Shown here: positions 9,004-18,058 of the stretch, in pieces
Layout of the letters: each line of letters opens with the position of its first letter
How positions within the stretch are numbered: position 1 is the stretch's first letter
NCBI GenBank assembly: GCA_016699615.1
Contig: CP064984.1
Location: 2,576,001-2,640,000, forward strand
Source of the DNA: Sphingobacteriales bacterium
GTDB taxonomy: Bacteria; Bacteroidota; Bacteroidia; Chitinophagales; JADIYW01
DNA length: 64,000 bases
Reading direction: 5' to 3'
Notes under the pieces: generated by a model
Database searches by the model: none
What the model was told of the DNA's origin: nothing
What the model saw: the letters and a program-made list of their open reading frames with translations, nothing else
Position numbers and translations under genes: made by a program

Positions 9004-9743
9004 TAGCTGTAATTCTCAAACGTAATTTGATCAATGATTGAACGTTTGGATTTTTCGATTTCAGTAGTTATTTCCTCCAAAGCTGAATTTTCTTTTACTT
9101 TGTTTTCATCTTTTGCTAATTTTAAATAGTCATTAATTGCTGTTGGTAATGCTTTATATAGTTGAAAAAGTGCATCATCTTGTTTGGTAAGTAATGCGTA
9201 AAATTGGTCACCAGAAATTTTATAAACACGACTATGGCTATATTCTTTACCATTTATTTCACCTTTCCAATGTTCGTTAAAACTTCCTTTTGCTAGTATT
9301 TGAACCCAATAACATTTGGCTTTCTTATTATCGTCTGCATAACGAGCTAATTTTTGAAATAATGCTTCAGCAGAACTACTATTCATAGTGTTATGCTTGT
9401 TTTTAATATCAGCAAAAAGTGTATTGTCAGTTGCTTTAATATCAAAACCACTCATATTGCCAACTTCATAGCCATTTATTCCACCTAAAATTTGTTCATG
9501 AAATGTTCCTATTGAATTGTTTATTGATTTATCTATCTGACGAAGAATTTCAGATTGGATTAAGTTATTTTCACTAATGCTGTTAAACTTTGCATCAAAA
9601 GTCAATTTGATAATATCTATTTTATTACTATAAAAACTCTTTTTTGATATATTATTTTTAGCTTTCAAATAAGCTTTGTGTAAATTCTCAATGGAATACA
9701 ACAAATGTTCATCTGAGATAAAATTCACATATTTATTTGCCAT
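8979..9743 (-). CDS. Eco47II/Sau96I-like type II restriction endonuclease
   Basis: About 254 residues from ATG 9743; a TTG at 9761 would add six residues. The sequence fits the Eco47II endonuclease family: ...GTFHEQILGG-INGYEVGNMSGFDIKATDNTLFADIKNKHNTMNSS. The D in GFDIK and the D-I-K of FADIKNK provide a PD-(D/E)XK-type metal centre. A conserved region around SHSRVYKISGDQFY follows. It is convergent with, and overlaps, the matching methyltransferase, which is the normal arrangement for a mobile type II system. Confidence 0.88.
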   Translation of the reverse strand: MANKYVNFISDEHLLYSIENLHKAYLKAKNNISKKSFYSNKIDIIKLTFDAKFNSISENNLIQSEILRQIDKSINNSIGTFHEQILGGINGYEVGNMSGFDIKATDNTLFADIKNKHNTMNSSSAEALFQKLARYADDNKKAKCYWVQILAKGSFNEHWKGEINGKEYSHSRVYKISGDQFYALLTKQDDALFQLYKALPTAINDYLKLAKDENKVKENSALEEITTEIEKSKRSIIDQITFENYSYYLGFDKL

Positions 9744-9841
9744 TTTTTTATTCTTGTCCAATTTATTATAAAGTTATAAATAATTTTTATTTTCTAAAGA
9801 AAAGCTTTGGATTTTTGCTAAAGTAGTAATGCTTGACTTTG

Positions 9842-10405
9842 CTATATATCTAATATAGAACTTTTAGGATTGTCTATATTATATTGTATTTGTATCTTTT
9901 GTCCAATGCTATAGTTAATTGTACCATTGACTAATAACTCATTTGTTCTTGTGTATTTTATGTTGTTTATATAGTATTCGTATGTAATGATGCTGATAGT
10001 ATTTGTATCTATTTTTCTTTTTGTAGGTTCTATATTAATGATAGTAGCCTCAATTGATTTTGTTTGTATAGAATCATTAAACTTCATGTTGTAAAAATGA
10101 CCAATAAATGTTGTTGGCTCTCTTGTATTGTATACAATCTCAATTTGTTCATTTACTTGGAACTGACTACTTGGAGCACTTGTTCTGTCTAGATATTTTT
10201 TATCATCTACAAAATATTCAATAGAAACAAAATTGCCAATATCATTTTTAAAACCACAATACAATATGGTAGCATAAGTAGTAGCACCATTGTCTAAGAT
10301 TTTATGTTCTTTGTCTTTTTTATTTGTATTTGCATAAAATATTATAAGTGAAAAAAGAAGAACAATTACAGCTATTGTTATGATAATATTTACGATATTT
10401 TTCAT
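9842..10405 (-). CDS. Membrane-anchored protein with duplicated DUF3592-like domain
   Basis: 187 residues. One N-terminal transmembrane helix (residues 5-25) is followed by two similar halves of about 65 residues. Each half holds a strand pattern of the type A-T-I/Y-A-T-I ... Y-x-Y-x-I/V-x-x-x-K-Y-x-R/D ... GQ/NE-I-x-I-x-Y, ending near an 'NTREP/NIDNP' turn. This is the pattern of DUF3592-type proteins. The function is unknown and no enzyme motif is seen. It follows the restriction gene but is separated from it by about 80 bp. Confidence 0.6.
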   Translation of the reverse strand: MKNIVNIIITIAVIVLLFSLIIFYANTNKKDKEHKILDNGATTYATILYCGFKNDIGNFVSIEYFVDDKKYLDRTSAPSSQFQVNEQIEIVYNTREPTTFIGHFYNMKFNDSIQTKSIEATIINIEPTKRKIDTNTISIITYEYYINNIKYTRTNELLVNGTINYSIGQKIQIQYNIDNPKSSILDI

Positions 10406-10643
10406 GTGCTATTTGTTTATTTGTTCCAAGTCAGGTGCGCAAAGTTGTTGTGTAATGAATACTTTGACTTTGTTTTTATTATTATAATTACTGTCAATGC
10501 TAAAAATGAGCAGTTTACTTTGTGTAGCTAATATACGAAAAATGAATTAAAATGCAATAAAACACAATCTGTTAAATAGTATTAAGAGTATATAGAATCA
10601 GTCTATCTTTTGTATCTTGCTGTTTTTATATTTAATATTATTA

Positions 10644-11156
10644 ATGAAATATAGTTTTGTTATATTATGTATGATATTTCTTAGTGCTTGTAGGACAATA
10701 AATACAAAAACAGAAATCATACATAATATTGTCGATTTTAATGGATACAAAAAATACATTGAAGAACAAAAAGATGTTTTACTTTTGGTAAATTTTTGGG
10801 CAACTTGGTGTAAGCCATGTGTAGAAGAACTGCCATATTTTATAAAAGCCAATCAAACCTATCAAAACAAAGATTTTAAAATATTATTTGTATCATTAGA
10901 TAGGGCAGCAGATTTTGAAACAAGAGTGTTGCCATTTGCGCAACAAAAAAAAATGCAAACAGATTTGCTTTTACTCAATGATGTGAAAAATATGAATACT
11001 TGGATAAGTGCAATTAACCCAAATTGGACTGGCGCCATTCCTGCAACAATTTTATACCAAAATGGAAAGCAAATTTATTTTCATGAAGGTCAATTATCAG
11101 AAAAAGAACTAAATCAACTAATTAATAAATTTTATAAGATGAAAAAAGTACAATAA
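10644..11156 (+). CDS. Thioredoxin-fold lipoprotein, TlpA-like
   Basis: 170 residues from ATG 10644. The signal sequence MKYSFVILCMIFLSAC has a lipobox (LSAC), so it should be a periplasmic-facing lipoprotein. The thioredoxin active site is WATWCKPC (CXXC), followed by a cis-Pro region GAIPATILY. A longer version from TTG 10617 would put nine residues before the signal peptide and is unlikely. It is a predicted thiol-disulfide reductant for envelope proteins. The next gene is five bases downstream and also has a thioredoxin fold, so the two are probably co-transcribed. Confidence 0.85.
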   Translation: MKYSFVILCMIFLSACRTINTKTEIIHNIVDFNGYKKYIEEQKDVLLLVNFWATWCKPCVEELPYFIKANQTYQNKDFKILFVSLDRAADFETRVLPFAQQKKMQTDLLLLNDVKNMNTWISAINPNWTGAIPATILYQNGKQIYFHEGQLSEKELNQLINKFYKMKKVQ

Positions 11157-11161
11157 TTTTA

Positions 11162-11794
11162 ATGACATTGTTTGTTGTGTTGAGTGTTGCAGCATGCAAA
11201 CCAAAAACAGAAAAACAAACAGCAGAAACAAAAACAGCAACAGTAGTGCCAACTGAAGGCTATAAAATTGGTGATGAAGCTACAGATTTTTCGCTTAAAA
11301 ATATTGATGACAAAATGGTTTCTTTAGCCAATTACCCAGATGCAAAAGGATTTATTGTAATTTTTACTTGTAATCATTGTCCATATGCTATTGCCTATGA
11401 AGATAGAATTATTGCATTAGATAAAAAATATAAAGCATTGGGCCATCCAGTTATTGCCACCAATCCCAACGATCCTGAAGCACATGAAGAAGCTAGTTTT
11501 GATAAGATGAAAATAAGAGCCAAAGAAAAAGGATTTACATTTCCATATTTGTTTGATGATGGACAAACAATATTTCCACAATATGGTGCTACCAAAACAC
11601 CACATATCTTTGTGTTAAATAAAGAAAACGGAAAAAATATTGTGAAATATATAGGAGCAATAGATAATAACTATGAGAATGCTGATGATGTAACAGAGAA
11701 ATATGTAGAAGCAGCAGTAGATGCATTGATTGCAGGACAGCCAATAAAAACAGAAACTACTTTAGCAGTAGGTTGTAGTGTTAAGACAAAATAG
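11162..11794 (+). CDS. Peroxiredoxin-like thioredoxin-fold lipoprotein
   Basis: 210 residues. A short hydrophobic start and lipobox (VAAC) are followed by an AhpC/TSA-type domain: GDEATDFSLKNIDDK, then FTCNHCPYA (the CNHC active site of the PRX_like1 group) and GATKTPHIFVL. The C-terminal GCSVK is also typical. The annotated start, ATG 11162, lacks the usual positive N-terminal residues. With one more A in the run at 11142-11147 the frame would read MKKSTIILMTLF... from ATG 11139, a perfect lipoprotein signal peptide. The start is therefore uncertain. Confidence 0.82.
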   Translation: MTLFVVLSVAACKPKTEKQTAETKTATVVPTEGYKIGDEATDFSLKNIDDKMVSLANYPDAKGFIVIFTCNHCPYAIAYEDRIIALDKKYKALGHPVIATNPNDPEAHEEASFDKMKIRAKEKGFTFPYLFDDGQTIFPQYGATKTPHIFVLNKENGKNIVKYIGAIDNNYENADDVTEKYVEAAVDALIAGQPIKTETTLAVGCSVKTK

Positions 11795-11950
11795 ATATTG
11801 CTTATTTTGCTTTATTGGAAAATAATAGGTGTTTTTATATTATATATAAATTACGCTTGAAAACTTTGTTAGCAGTGTACTTCTGAAATCTGATGTACAT
11901 TGGGCGTAATATGCAAAAGCATTCACAATTATATTAATAAAAACAAGAAA

Positions 11951-12715
11951 ATGGAAATAATAAACCCAAATGAAATTGGCGTAAAAATTTCAACTTTAAT
12001 TAAAGAATCAAATGAAAAATTTTATGCAATAACACCATTTGTAAAAATTGCAGACTGGAAAAAGATAATAATTAGCATTGAGCAAGCAAAAAAGAAAAAT
12101 GTTTCAATTAAGTTTTTCATACGAGAGATTGACCAAGAAAACTATGAGATATTGACAAGTCTTGGAGTTGAAATATTCAAAATTACAGGACTGCATACTA
12201 AATTATACTTTAATGAAACAGAAGCAATTATTAGTAGTATGAATTTGTATGAATTCTCAGATTTGCATTCTATTGACATAGCCATTTTATACAAAGACAG
12301 AGAAAGTTATAATAAAATTTATAACTATTATCTAAAATACATAAAACCTCATGATACTAAACATTATCTCTCAAAAACGACTGAAAACAATTTGATTAAT
12401 ATTCAAGAGTACTTGGTTGATAGGTTTTCAAACACTAGAATTAGCTTGTCTGGCGACTACTTGTTTTCAAGAAACTTAATACCAAAATTCGACGTATTTA
12501 TTAGACAAAATGAAATGACATTAAAATTACCAAAGAAACAAGTGACAGAAAATGAAATCGATGAATTAACAACAAATATTGAAACAAATACTAAACACAA
12601 AGTCAAATTGAATAATCCAAATGAAAGCTATAAATATTATACTTGGGACATACAACTTGCAGATTTGACAAAATTTGAAATTATAGAACTTATCAGTAAT
12701 CTTAGTGAGATTTAG
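11951..12715 (+). CDS. Phospholipase D-like protein
   Basis: 254 residues from ATG 11951; in-frame upstream starts exist but are poor. The N-terminal half has one PLD/HKD-like half-site: GLHTKLYFN (H-x-K) followed by the SSMNL strand that in this family holds the conserved Asn. Strands such as AITPFVKIADW and IKFFIREID precede it. The C-terminal half is unrecognised, with a coiled part around residues 190-225. One half-site implies that a dimer would form the active site. Base use and isolation suggest an accessory gene. A short motif 20 bp after its stop also occurs at the end of the cassette array (54681). Confidence 0.6.
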   Translation: MEIINPNEIGVKISTLIKESNEKFYAITPFVKIADWKKIIISIEQAKKKNVSIKFFIREIDQENYEILTSLGVEIFKITGLHTKLYFNETEAIISSMNLYEFSDLHSIDIAILYKDRESYNKIYNYYLKYIKPHDTKHYLSKTTENNLINIQEYLVDRFSNTRISLSGDYLFSRNLIPKFDVFIRQNEMTLKLPKKQVTENEIDELTTNIETNTKHKVKLNNPNESYKYYTWDIQLADLTKFEIIELISNLSEI

Positions 12716-12734
12716 TATTACACCCAAATGGCAT

Positions 12735-12752
12735 GGCAGTTGCATAACGTGG
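12735..12752 (+). other. Orphan core-like site GGCAGTTGCATAACGTGG
   Basis: This 18-base sequence follows the PLD-like gene. It is repeated with one difference (CAC for CAT) at 54681-54698, after the last cassette of the array. Its TTGCATAAC resembles the NNNNNNNAAC cores of the array, but no variable arm, no conserved 170 bp block and no matching GTT start were found here. Confidence 0.4.
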
Positions 12753-12763
12753 TTTTTTATTTA

Positions 12764-13129
12764 TTAGTGGGGTGAAAAATATAAAAGATAACCAAATTTA
12801 TAAAAATATATCACTAAATCAAATTCATATTTCCCATTATTTACTGCACTAACACCAGTACCACAAATTATATGATTACTTTCGTCTTCTTTTAACCCTT
12901 TTATATATCCTTTTATTTTTCCAAATGGTACTTTGCCCTGAAATTTTATTTCTTTCCAATTTGAAAGTATTAATATTGAGTCTTTCTTTATATCACCCAT
13001 ATATACATCACTGAGTCTTAGATATTGTATGTCAAATCCTGTTTTGTTATAGATTTTTATTTGCAATTTCTCGCATTTAGAAATCCTAATTGATGTGAAA
13101 AAAAACAATATATAAATTATAATTTTCAT
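12764..13129 (-). CDS. Small secreted hypothetical protein
   Basis: 121 residues. An N-terminal hydrophobic segment (MKIIIYILFFFTSI) is likely a signal peptide. The rest is strand-rich (LQIKIYNKTGFDIQYL ... GKYEFDLVIYFYKFGYLLYF) and suggests a small beta-sandwich in the envelope. The family is not recognised. It is convergent with the PLD-like gene. Confidence 0.5.
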   Translation of the reverse strand: MKIIIYILFFFTSIRISKCEKLQIKIYNKTGFDIQYLRLSDVYMGDIKKDSILILSNWKEIKFQGKVPFGKIKGYIKGLKEDESNHIICGTGVSAVNNGKYEFDLVIYFYKFGYLLYFSPH

Positions 13130-13249
13130 TTATCTGTTTGACTTTAGTCTAAATCTATTTTAAATATATAACGCTTATTTAACCAAATTATTGATTTTGT
13201 TATCTAATATGTTTTTATGCAAATATTACATGCTTGGCTTTGAAAATAT

Positions 13250-13288
13250 ACACAAAATGCCTGTCTTTTCAGACAGGCATTTTTGTGT
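13250..13288 (-). terminator. Terminator of the malate synthase gene
   Basis: A strong hairpin (AAAATGCCTGTCT / AGACAGGCATTTTT, loop TTTC) 24 bp beyond the aceB stop. Flanking A and T tracts on both sides fit an intrinsic terminator that may work in either direction. Confidence 0.75.
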
Positions 13289-13311
13289 ATTAGCTATAAT
13301 CAAACAAATGA

Positions 13312-14910
13312 TTAATCTATGTAGTTGTATGCTTCTAAAGTTAAGAACTCTTCAAGTGTATCTTGTAAGCTCATTTTTGTAAATAGTTCTGTTGCTAAAT
13401 CAAATTTAGAATCTGCATATTTATCGCCTAAAGTAGCTTTGTATGCTTGTTTTTGTTCATCAATTAGTTTTTGAACTAACTCTGCAGTAACTTTTGTTCC
13501 ATCATCTAATTTTGCATCATCATGGTGTACCCATTGCCATACTTGTGTTCTAGAAATTTCTGCTGTTGCAGCATCTTCCATCAAATTATGAATAGGAACG
13601 CAACCATTGCCACGCAACCATGCTTCTAAATATTGTATGCCTACATCGATGTTATTTTTTAATCCACCTAATGTGATAGTACCTACTGGTACTTGCAACA
13701 AATCTGCAGCAGACACATTTACATCTTCTCTTTTTACATGGATTTGATTTGGTGTTGGCATGTATTTATTAAATTCATCCATGGCAATTTGTACCAATCC
13801 TGGATGTGCTACCCAAGTACCATCGTGTCCAGCTTTTGCTTCTCTTTCTTTATCTGCTCTTACTTTTGCCAATGCTACTTCGTTTGCTTCTGGATTGTCT
13901 TTAATTGGAATTTGTGCTGCCATTCCACCCATTGCAAATGCACCACGTTTGTGACATGTTTGTATTACTAATTCTGAGTATGATTTTAAGAAATGCGTAG
14001 TCATTGTTACTTGCATTCTATCTGGTACTAAGAATTGTTTGTTTTTTACTGTACGTTTGATGAAAGAGAAAATATAATCCCAACGTCCACAATTTAAACC
14101 AGCAGAGTGGTCTCTTAGTTCATATAGTATTTCGTTTAGCTCAAATGTTGCAACGATAGTTTCTATTAATACTGTTGCTTTAATAGTGCCTCTTGGTACG
14201 CTTAAATCATCTTCAGCGTCATTAAATATATCATTCCATAATCTTGCTTCTAAATGTGATTCCATTTTTGGAAGATAGAAGTATGTGCCTTTTCCTTGCT
14301 CTAATCTTTGTTTTGCATTGTGGAAGAAATATAATGCAAAATCCCAGATACCACCACTTGCTTCTTGACCATCAACGATTACATGCTTTTCTAATAAATG
14401 CCATCCACGTGGACGAACAAATAATGCTGCATGTTCTGGATTTAATTTATATTCTTTTCCGTTTGCTTCGTTTACAAATGAAATTGTGCCTTTGTTCGCA
14501 TCTCTCAAGTTCACTTGTCCTTGGATATTGTTTTCCCAAGTTGGTGCATTTGAGTCTTCAAAGTCTGCCATGAATACTTTAGCACCTGAGTTTAACGCAT
14601 TGATAATCATTTTTCTATCAACTGGTCCTGTAATTTCTACTCTACGGTCTTGGATATCAGCAGGACAAGGCGCAACAGTCCATTCTGTTTCTCTGATTTC
14701 TTTTGTTTCTGGTAAAAAATCAGGTAATTCTCCTGCGTCTAATCTTACTTGTCTGTCTACTCTTTTTTGCAAGAGTTCAAGTCTTCTGCTGTTATATTTT
14801 CTTTGTAATTTAACAAAAAATGCTAATGCTTCAGGTGTGATAATTTCTGCCCATTCTGGTTTGTATGCACCTTTAATTTCTACACCTTCTAAAGTTGGAT
14901 ATTGTGCCAT
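13312..14910 (-). CDS. aceB: Malate synthase A
   Basis: 532 residues, full length for the A isoform. It condenses glyoxylate with acetyl-CoA to malate in the glyoxylate shunt. Visible signatures are the TIM-barrel entry VEITGPVDRKMIINAL, the metal/substrate region KVFMADFEDSNAPTW, the family motif HSAGLNCGRWDYIFS, and the C-terminal catalytic-domain segment RTQVWQWVHHD. Isocitrate lyase, the usual partner, is not in this window. The gene is monocistronic and ends in a clear terminator. Confidence 0.96.
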   Translation of the reverse strand: MAQYPTLEGVEIKGAYKPEWAEIITPEALAFFVKLQRKYNSRRLELLQKRVDRQVRLDAGELPDFLPETKEIRETEWTVAPCPADIQDRRVEITGPVDRKMIINALNSGAKVFMADFEDSNAPTWENNIQGQVNLRDANKGTISFVNEANGKEYKLNPEHAALFVRPRGWHLLEKHVIVDGQEASGGIWDFALYFFHNAKQRLEQGKGTYFYLPKMESHLEARLWNDIFNDAEDDLSVPRGTIKATVLIETIVATFELNEILYELRDHSAGLNCGRWDYIFSFIKRTVKNKQFLVPDRMQVTMTTHFLKSYSELVIQTCHKRGAFAMGGMAAQIPIKDNPEANEVALAKVRADKEREAKAGHDGTWVAHPGLVQIAMDEFNKYMPTPNQIHVKREDVNVSAADLLQVPVGTITLGGLKNNIDVGIQYLEAWLRGNGCVPIHNLMEDAATAEISRTQVWQWVHHDDAKLDDGTKVTAELVQKLIDEQKQAYKATLGDKYADSKFDLATELFTKMSLQDTLEEFLTLEAYNYID

Positions 14911-15006
14911 GATTTTATTTATTTTTTACGAAGATAATGAATTTATCATGTTTATCAAAACTTGAAGATGTTAAGTGAGTTTTAAACTTGGAAAGATTAT
15001 AAAATA

Positions 15007-15297
15007 CTATTTTATATTAAGTTTTTGTGGATTTTGACGTGCATCCCAAAATAAGTAAATGATTAATACATTACCTTCTATTTTGAATAACATTATAATT
15101 TGTTTGGAAACTAATGCACGCTGTGCATCTATGAATGGCGATACTGGAAAGCTTTTTGGAAATTTTTGTATTCTTTGAATTGTAAGTTGAATGTTAGATA
15201 TAAATTTATCAATTACATTTTGATTCCAATGTATTCTTAAGTATTCAATAATTTCATCTAAAGATTGTTCTGCTTCTTCAGTAATAATTACTTTCAT
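15007..15297 (-). CDS. ParE/RelE-superfamily toxin
   Basis: 96 residues. It has the N-terminal helix pair EEAEQSLDEIIEYL ... KFISNIQ, then the beta-sheet QRALVSKQIIMLFKIEGNVLIIYLFWDARQNP, where the conserved 'hFy...h.i..ihD.Rq.p' pattern of ParE-like toxins is clear. The start codon overlaps the stop of the upstream gene (15294-15297), so the pair is translationally coupled. It could inhibit gyrase or translation; which one cannot be told from the sequence. Confidence 0.85.
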   Translation of the reverse strand: MKVIITEEAEQSLDEIIEYLRIHWNQNVIDKFISNIQLTIQRIQKFPKSFPVSPFIDAQRALVSKQIIMLFKIEGNVLIIYLFWDARQNPQKLNIK

Positions 15298-15527
15298 ACT
15301 AAATATTTGCTGATAATAGTATTGAATTCTTTTGTGTTATTTTCTTTTGCTTGTTGAATGCTTTTTTGAAGCCTTTTTTTTACTGATTCAGGCATGTCAT
15401 TGTACCAATTTTCATTTGGATTTAATTCATTTTTCAAAAATGCTTCATAGTTTTGTAAGACTTCCTCATCTTCAATCTTATCAATCAATAAATGCAATTT
15501 ATCTTTTAAAATTTTTATGTCTGACAT
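15294..15527 (-). CDS. Antitoxin-like partner of the ParE-type toxin
   Basis: 77 residues, acidic and helical (LKDKLHLLIDKIEDEEVLQNYEAFL), with a C-terminal tail SVKKRLQKSIQQAKENNTKEF of the kind that wraps around ParE-type toxins. The upstream position, small size and 4-base overlap with the toxin gene make it the antitoxin. The DNA-binding fold is not obvious. Confidence 0.75.
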   Translation of the reverse strand: MSDIKILKDKLHLLIDKIEDEEVLQNYEAFLKNELNPNENWYNDMPESVKKRLQKSIQQAKENNTKEFNTIISKYLV

Positions 15528-15618
15528 ATTTAAAATTAAATCTATTTTTTCAAATATACAATAGAAAATACTATTTTATGATTAGTTTGAAACAGATTTC
15601 TTTTAATATTTTTGGCGC

Positions 15619-16362
15619 ATGAGTATAGATAAATTTGTTTTGTATTGGATAATTTTTGGAATCATATTGTTTCCTGTTCAATTTTTTATTTCTGCACCTT
15701 ATGGCCGTCATACTAATAAATCATTTGGATTACTAATTCCAAATAAAATAGGTTGGTTTTTTATGGAATCTTGGGCATTGCTCACTTTTATAATTGTGTA
15801 TGCAAAGTATTTTAATACAAATATGTATTCCTTGTTTTTTGGTGCAGTTTATGCTTTGCATTATGTAAATAGAGGAATTATCTATCCATTGCGAACAAAA
15901 ACTGATGGAAAGAAAATTCCGTTGTCTGTTTCATTATCTGCTATGTTGTTTAATTCTGTGAATGCTGCCTTAAATGCATATTTTTTAGGTGTGATTTGCA
16001 AATACGCTGATAATTATTTTTTGAAATGGAATTTTATTGTAGGATTGGTGCTTTTTGTTCTTGGTATTTATATTAATAATAAATCTGATAATATGTTGAT
16101 TGCCTTGCGTAAGCCTGGAGAAACTGGTTATAAAATTCCTAATGGTTTTTTGTTTAAGTATATTTCTTGTCCAAATTTATTTGGAGAAATGGTGGAGTGG
16201 TTAGGTTATGCATTAATGACGTTCAATTTAGCTTCTTTATCATTTTTTATTTGGACTGTTGCCAATTTATTGCCACGTGCATATCATCATCATAAATGGT
16301 ATTTAGAGCATTTTAAAGATTATCCTAAAGAAAGAAAAGCGGTGTTTCCTTTTGTTTTTTAG
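15619..16362 (+). CDS. Steroid 5-alpha-reductase-like membrane protein
   Basis: 247 residues with about six membrane helices. The C-terminus carries the 3-oxo-5-alpha-steroid 4-dehydrogenase signature: GYKIPNGFLFKYISCPNLFGEMVEWLGYA, then HHHKWYLEHFKDYPKERKAVFPFVF. These hold the NADPH-binding and catalytic residues in the eukaryotic family. The bacterial role is unknown; the enzyme may reduce a polyprenoid or enone lipid. It is divergent from the toxin-antitoxin pair. Confidence 0.85.
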   Translation: MSIDKFVLYWIIFGIILFPVQFFISAPYGRHTNKSFGLLIPNKIGWFFMESWALLTFIIVYAKYFNTNMYSLFFGAVYALHYVNRGIIYPLRTKTDGKKIPLSVSLSAMLFNSVNAALNAYFLGVICKYADNYFLKWNFIVGLVLFVLGIYINNKSDNMLIALRKPGETGYKIPNGFLFKYISCPNLFGEMVEWLGYALMTFNLASLSFFIWTVANLLPRAYHHHKWYLEHFKDYPKERKAVFPFVF

Positions 16363-16461
16363 TTTGCAATGGAATAAAAAATAACAGCCATTTCAAGAAT
16401 GAAATGGTCGCAACATTAAAACAAACAAACAATATCTATGCCTTTTGCATAAACAGGATAA

Positions 16462-17916
16462 TTACTTCTTATTTTTTATTTGATAAGATTGACTTTTTGA
16501 ACTTTTTTGCATGAATTTTATTTCATCAACACTCATGCTTTCTGCTTCTTTTACACGAGAATCATAGTTTAAGTTCACATCATTTAATTTTTGTAACTCT
16601 TCTGATTTTTCAACTAATCCTTTTTTTGTAGAAAGATAGGTCTTGTTGGTTTCCATTATTTTCTTAGCTTCTTCGTAGTTGCCTTTATCTACTTCTCTCA
16701 TTGCATTTTCAAGATTTTCATTTGCCTCAAATAGTGTAATTTGTTGATGGATTTTTTCTTGGTTGCTAGCTATGTATAATTTGTTGTTTTCTGTAAATTG
16801 TTGTGCTATAGTGATGTTTAAGTTTTCATTTTTAAATGATGTTGCATCATCATAAGCTACTTTTGCTGTAAACGAAATAGGATTGGTTGCGTTGTTTGTA
16901 ATTTTGTATTTAATCAATATTCCTTTTACTTCTTCTGAAAAAACATCTCTGAAATTCACTTTCAATGTGTTGCCCGTTTTTTCGTATTTGTAACCATATA
17001 CTTTTTGTATTTCTACATTTGCTGGAATTTGAATTTCTAAAGAAACATTTTGTGCAACTACAGTCATTAAACCTTTCAGTTCTTTTTCAAAAATACTTGG
17101 AATTTTATCTGGAGAATCTATGAAATAATAATTTCCTGTACCTTGCTCAGCCATCGATGTCATTAAGTCTTCGTTGTAATCATTGCCAACGCCAAATGTT
17201 GAAAGTGAAATGCCATCTTCTTTATTTTTTGTAGATACAATTTTCTGAATTTGGATAGGATCTGTAATGCCTTCGTTAGCTAAACCATCAGATAATAAAA
17301 GTACTCTGTTGATGTATCCTTGTTTGAAATTTGATTTTACTTCGGCATATCCTTTTAACATTCCACCAGTAAGGTTGGTAGAGCCTCTGTCTGTAATTGT
17401 ATTTATTTTATTTTTTATTAATTGTTTATTTTCAACTTTTGTAGCAGCTTGTAATACTTCTACTTCGTCATCATAAATTATTATAGATACAATATCATCT
17501 TTTGTTAAGTTATCAATCACAAATTTTGCTGCATCTTTTACATATCTAATTTTATCGCCACTCATAGAGCCACTTCTATCTATTACTAAAGAAATATTTA
17601 GTGGTAATCTTTTATTGTTTTCGTTTACAAATTTATCTGCTTTCACTTCAGTATAGAAAAAACCTTCTTTTTGGTCATTCATATAGTAGTCGTTTTGGAA
17701 TCCTGCGCCTAAGTTTATTTTGCCTTTTTTTGTTTCAGCAAAGTTTTTTCCGTTGTACACTAAACTATCAGATACAGTAGTATTTACCGTAACTTTATTT
17801 TGTTCATCATTGTTGTCTGGTGTTTGCCTTGTTGTGCTAGATTTTTTTGCGCTTAATGTAAAAAACATTAATGCTGTTGCGATAATACTTAAGAATAAAA
17901 AATTTGATTTCTTCAT
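16462..17916 (-). CDS. von Willebrand factor A-domain protein
   Basis: 484 residues with an N-terminal signal/anchor (residues 5-23). The VWA domain starts at LPLNISLVIDRSGSMSGDKI, where DRSGSMS is a perfect metal-ion-dependent adhesion site, and includes DRGSTNLTGG and LLLSDGLANEG. A beta-rich segment and a helical C-terminal third (about 385-484) follow. It probably acts on the periplasmic side in protein-protein contact. It lies just beyond nuoD on the same strand, across a 140 bp gap. Confidence 0.85.
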   Translation of the reverse strand: MKKSNFLFLSIIATALMFFTLSAKKSSTTRQTPDNNDEQNKVTVNTTVSDSLVYNGKNFAETKKGKINLGAGFQNDYYMNDQKEGFFYTEVKADKFVNENNKRLPLNISLVIDRSGSMSGDKIRYVKDAAKFVIDNLTKDDIVSIIIYDDEVEVLQAATKVENKQLIKNKINTITDRGSTNLTGGMLKGYAEVKSNFKQGYINRVLLLSDGLANEGITDPIQIQKIVSTKNKEDGISLSTFGVGNDYNEDLMTSMAEQGTGNYYFIDSPDKIPSIFEKELKGLMTVVAQNVSLEIQIPANVEIQKVYGYKYEKTGNTLKVNFRDVFSEEVKGILIKYKITNNATNPISFTAKVAYDDATSFKNENLNITIAQQFTENNKLYIASNQEKIHQQITLFEANENLENAMREVDKGNYEEAKKIMETNKTYLSTKKGLVEKSEELQKLNDVNLNYDSRVKEAESMSVDEIKFMQKSSKSQSYQIKNKK

Positions 17917-18058
17917 TGTGATATTTTATGTTCCAATATTGCACATAAAATATTTGTGTAACAAATTAATTAACATCTCTTGAGTTAATATGTGTTATAT
18001 TTTAATTTTATTAACTGTTTTTTTGAATAACACGTTGAACAAAAGAATAAAATGCTTT

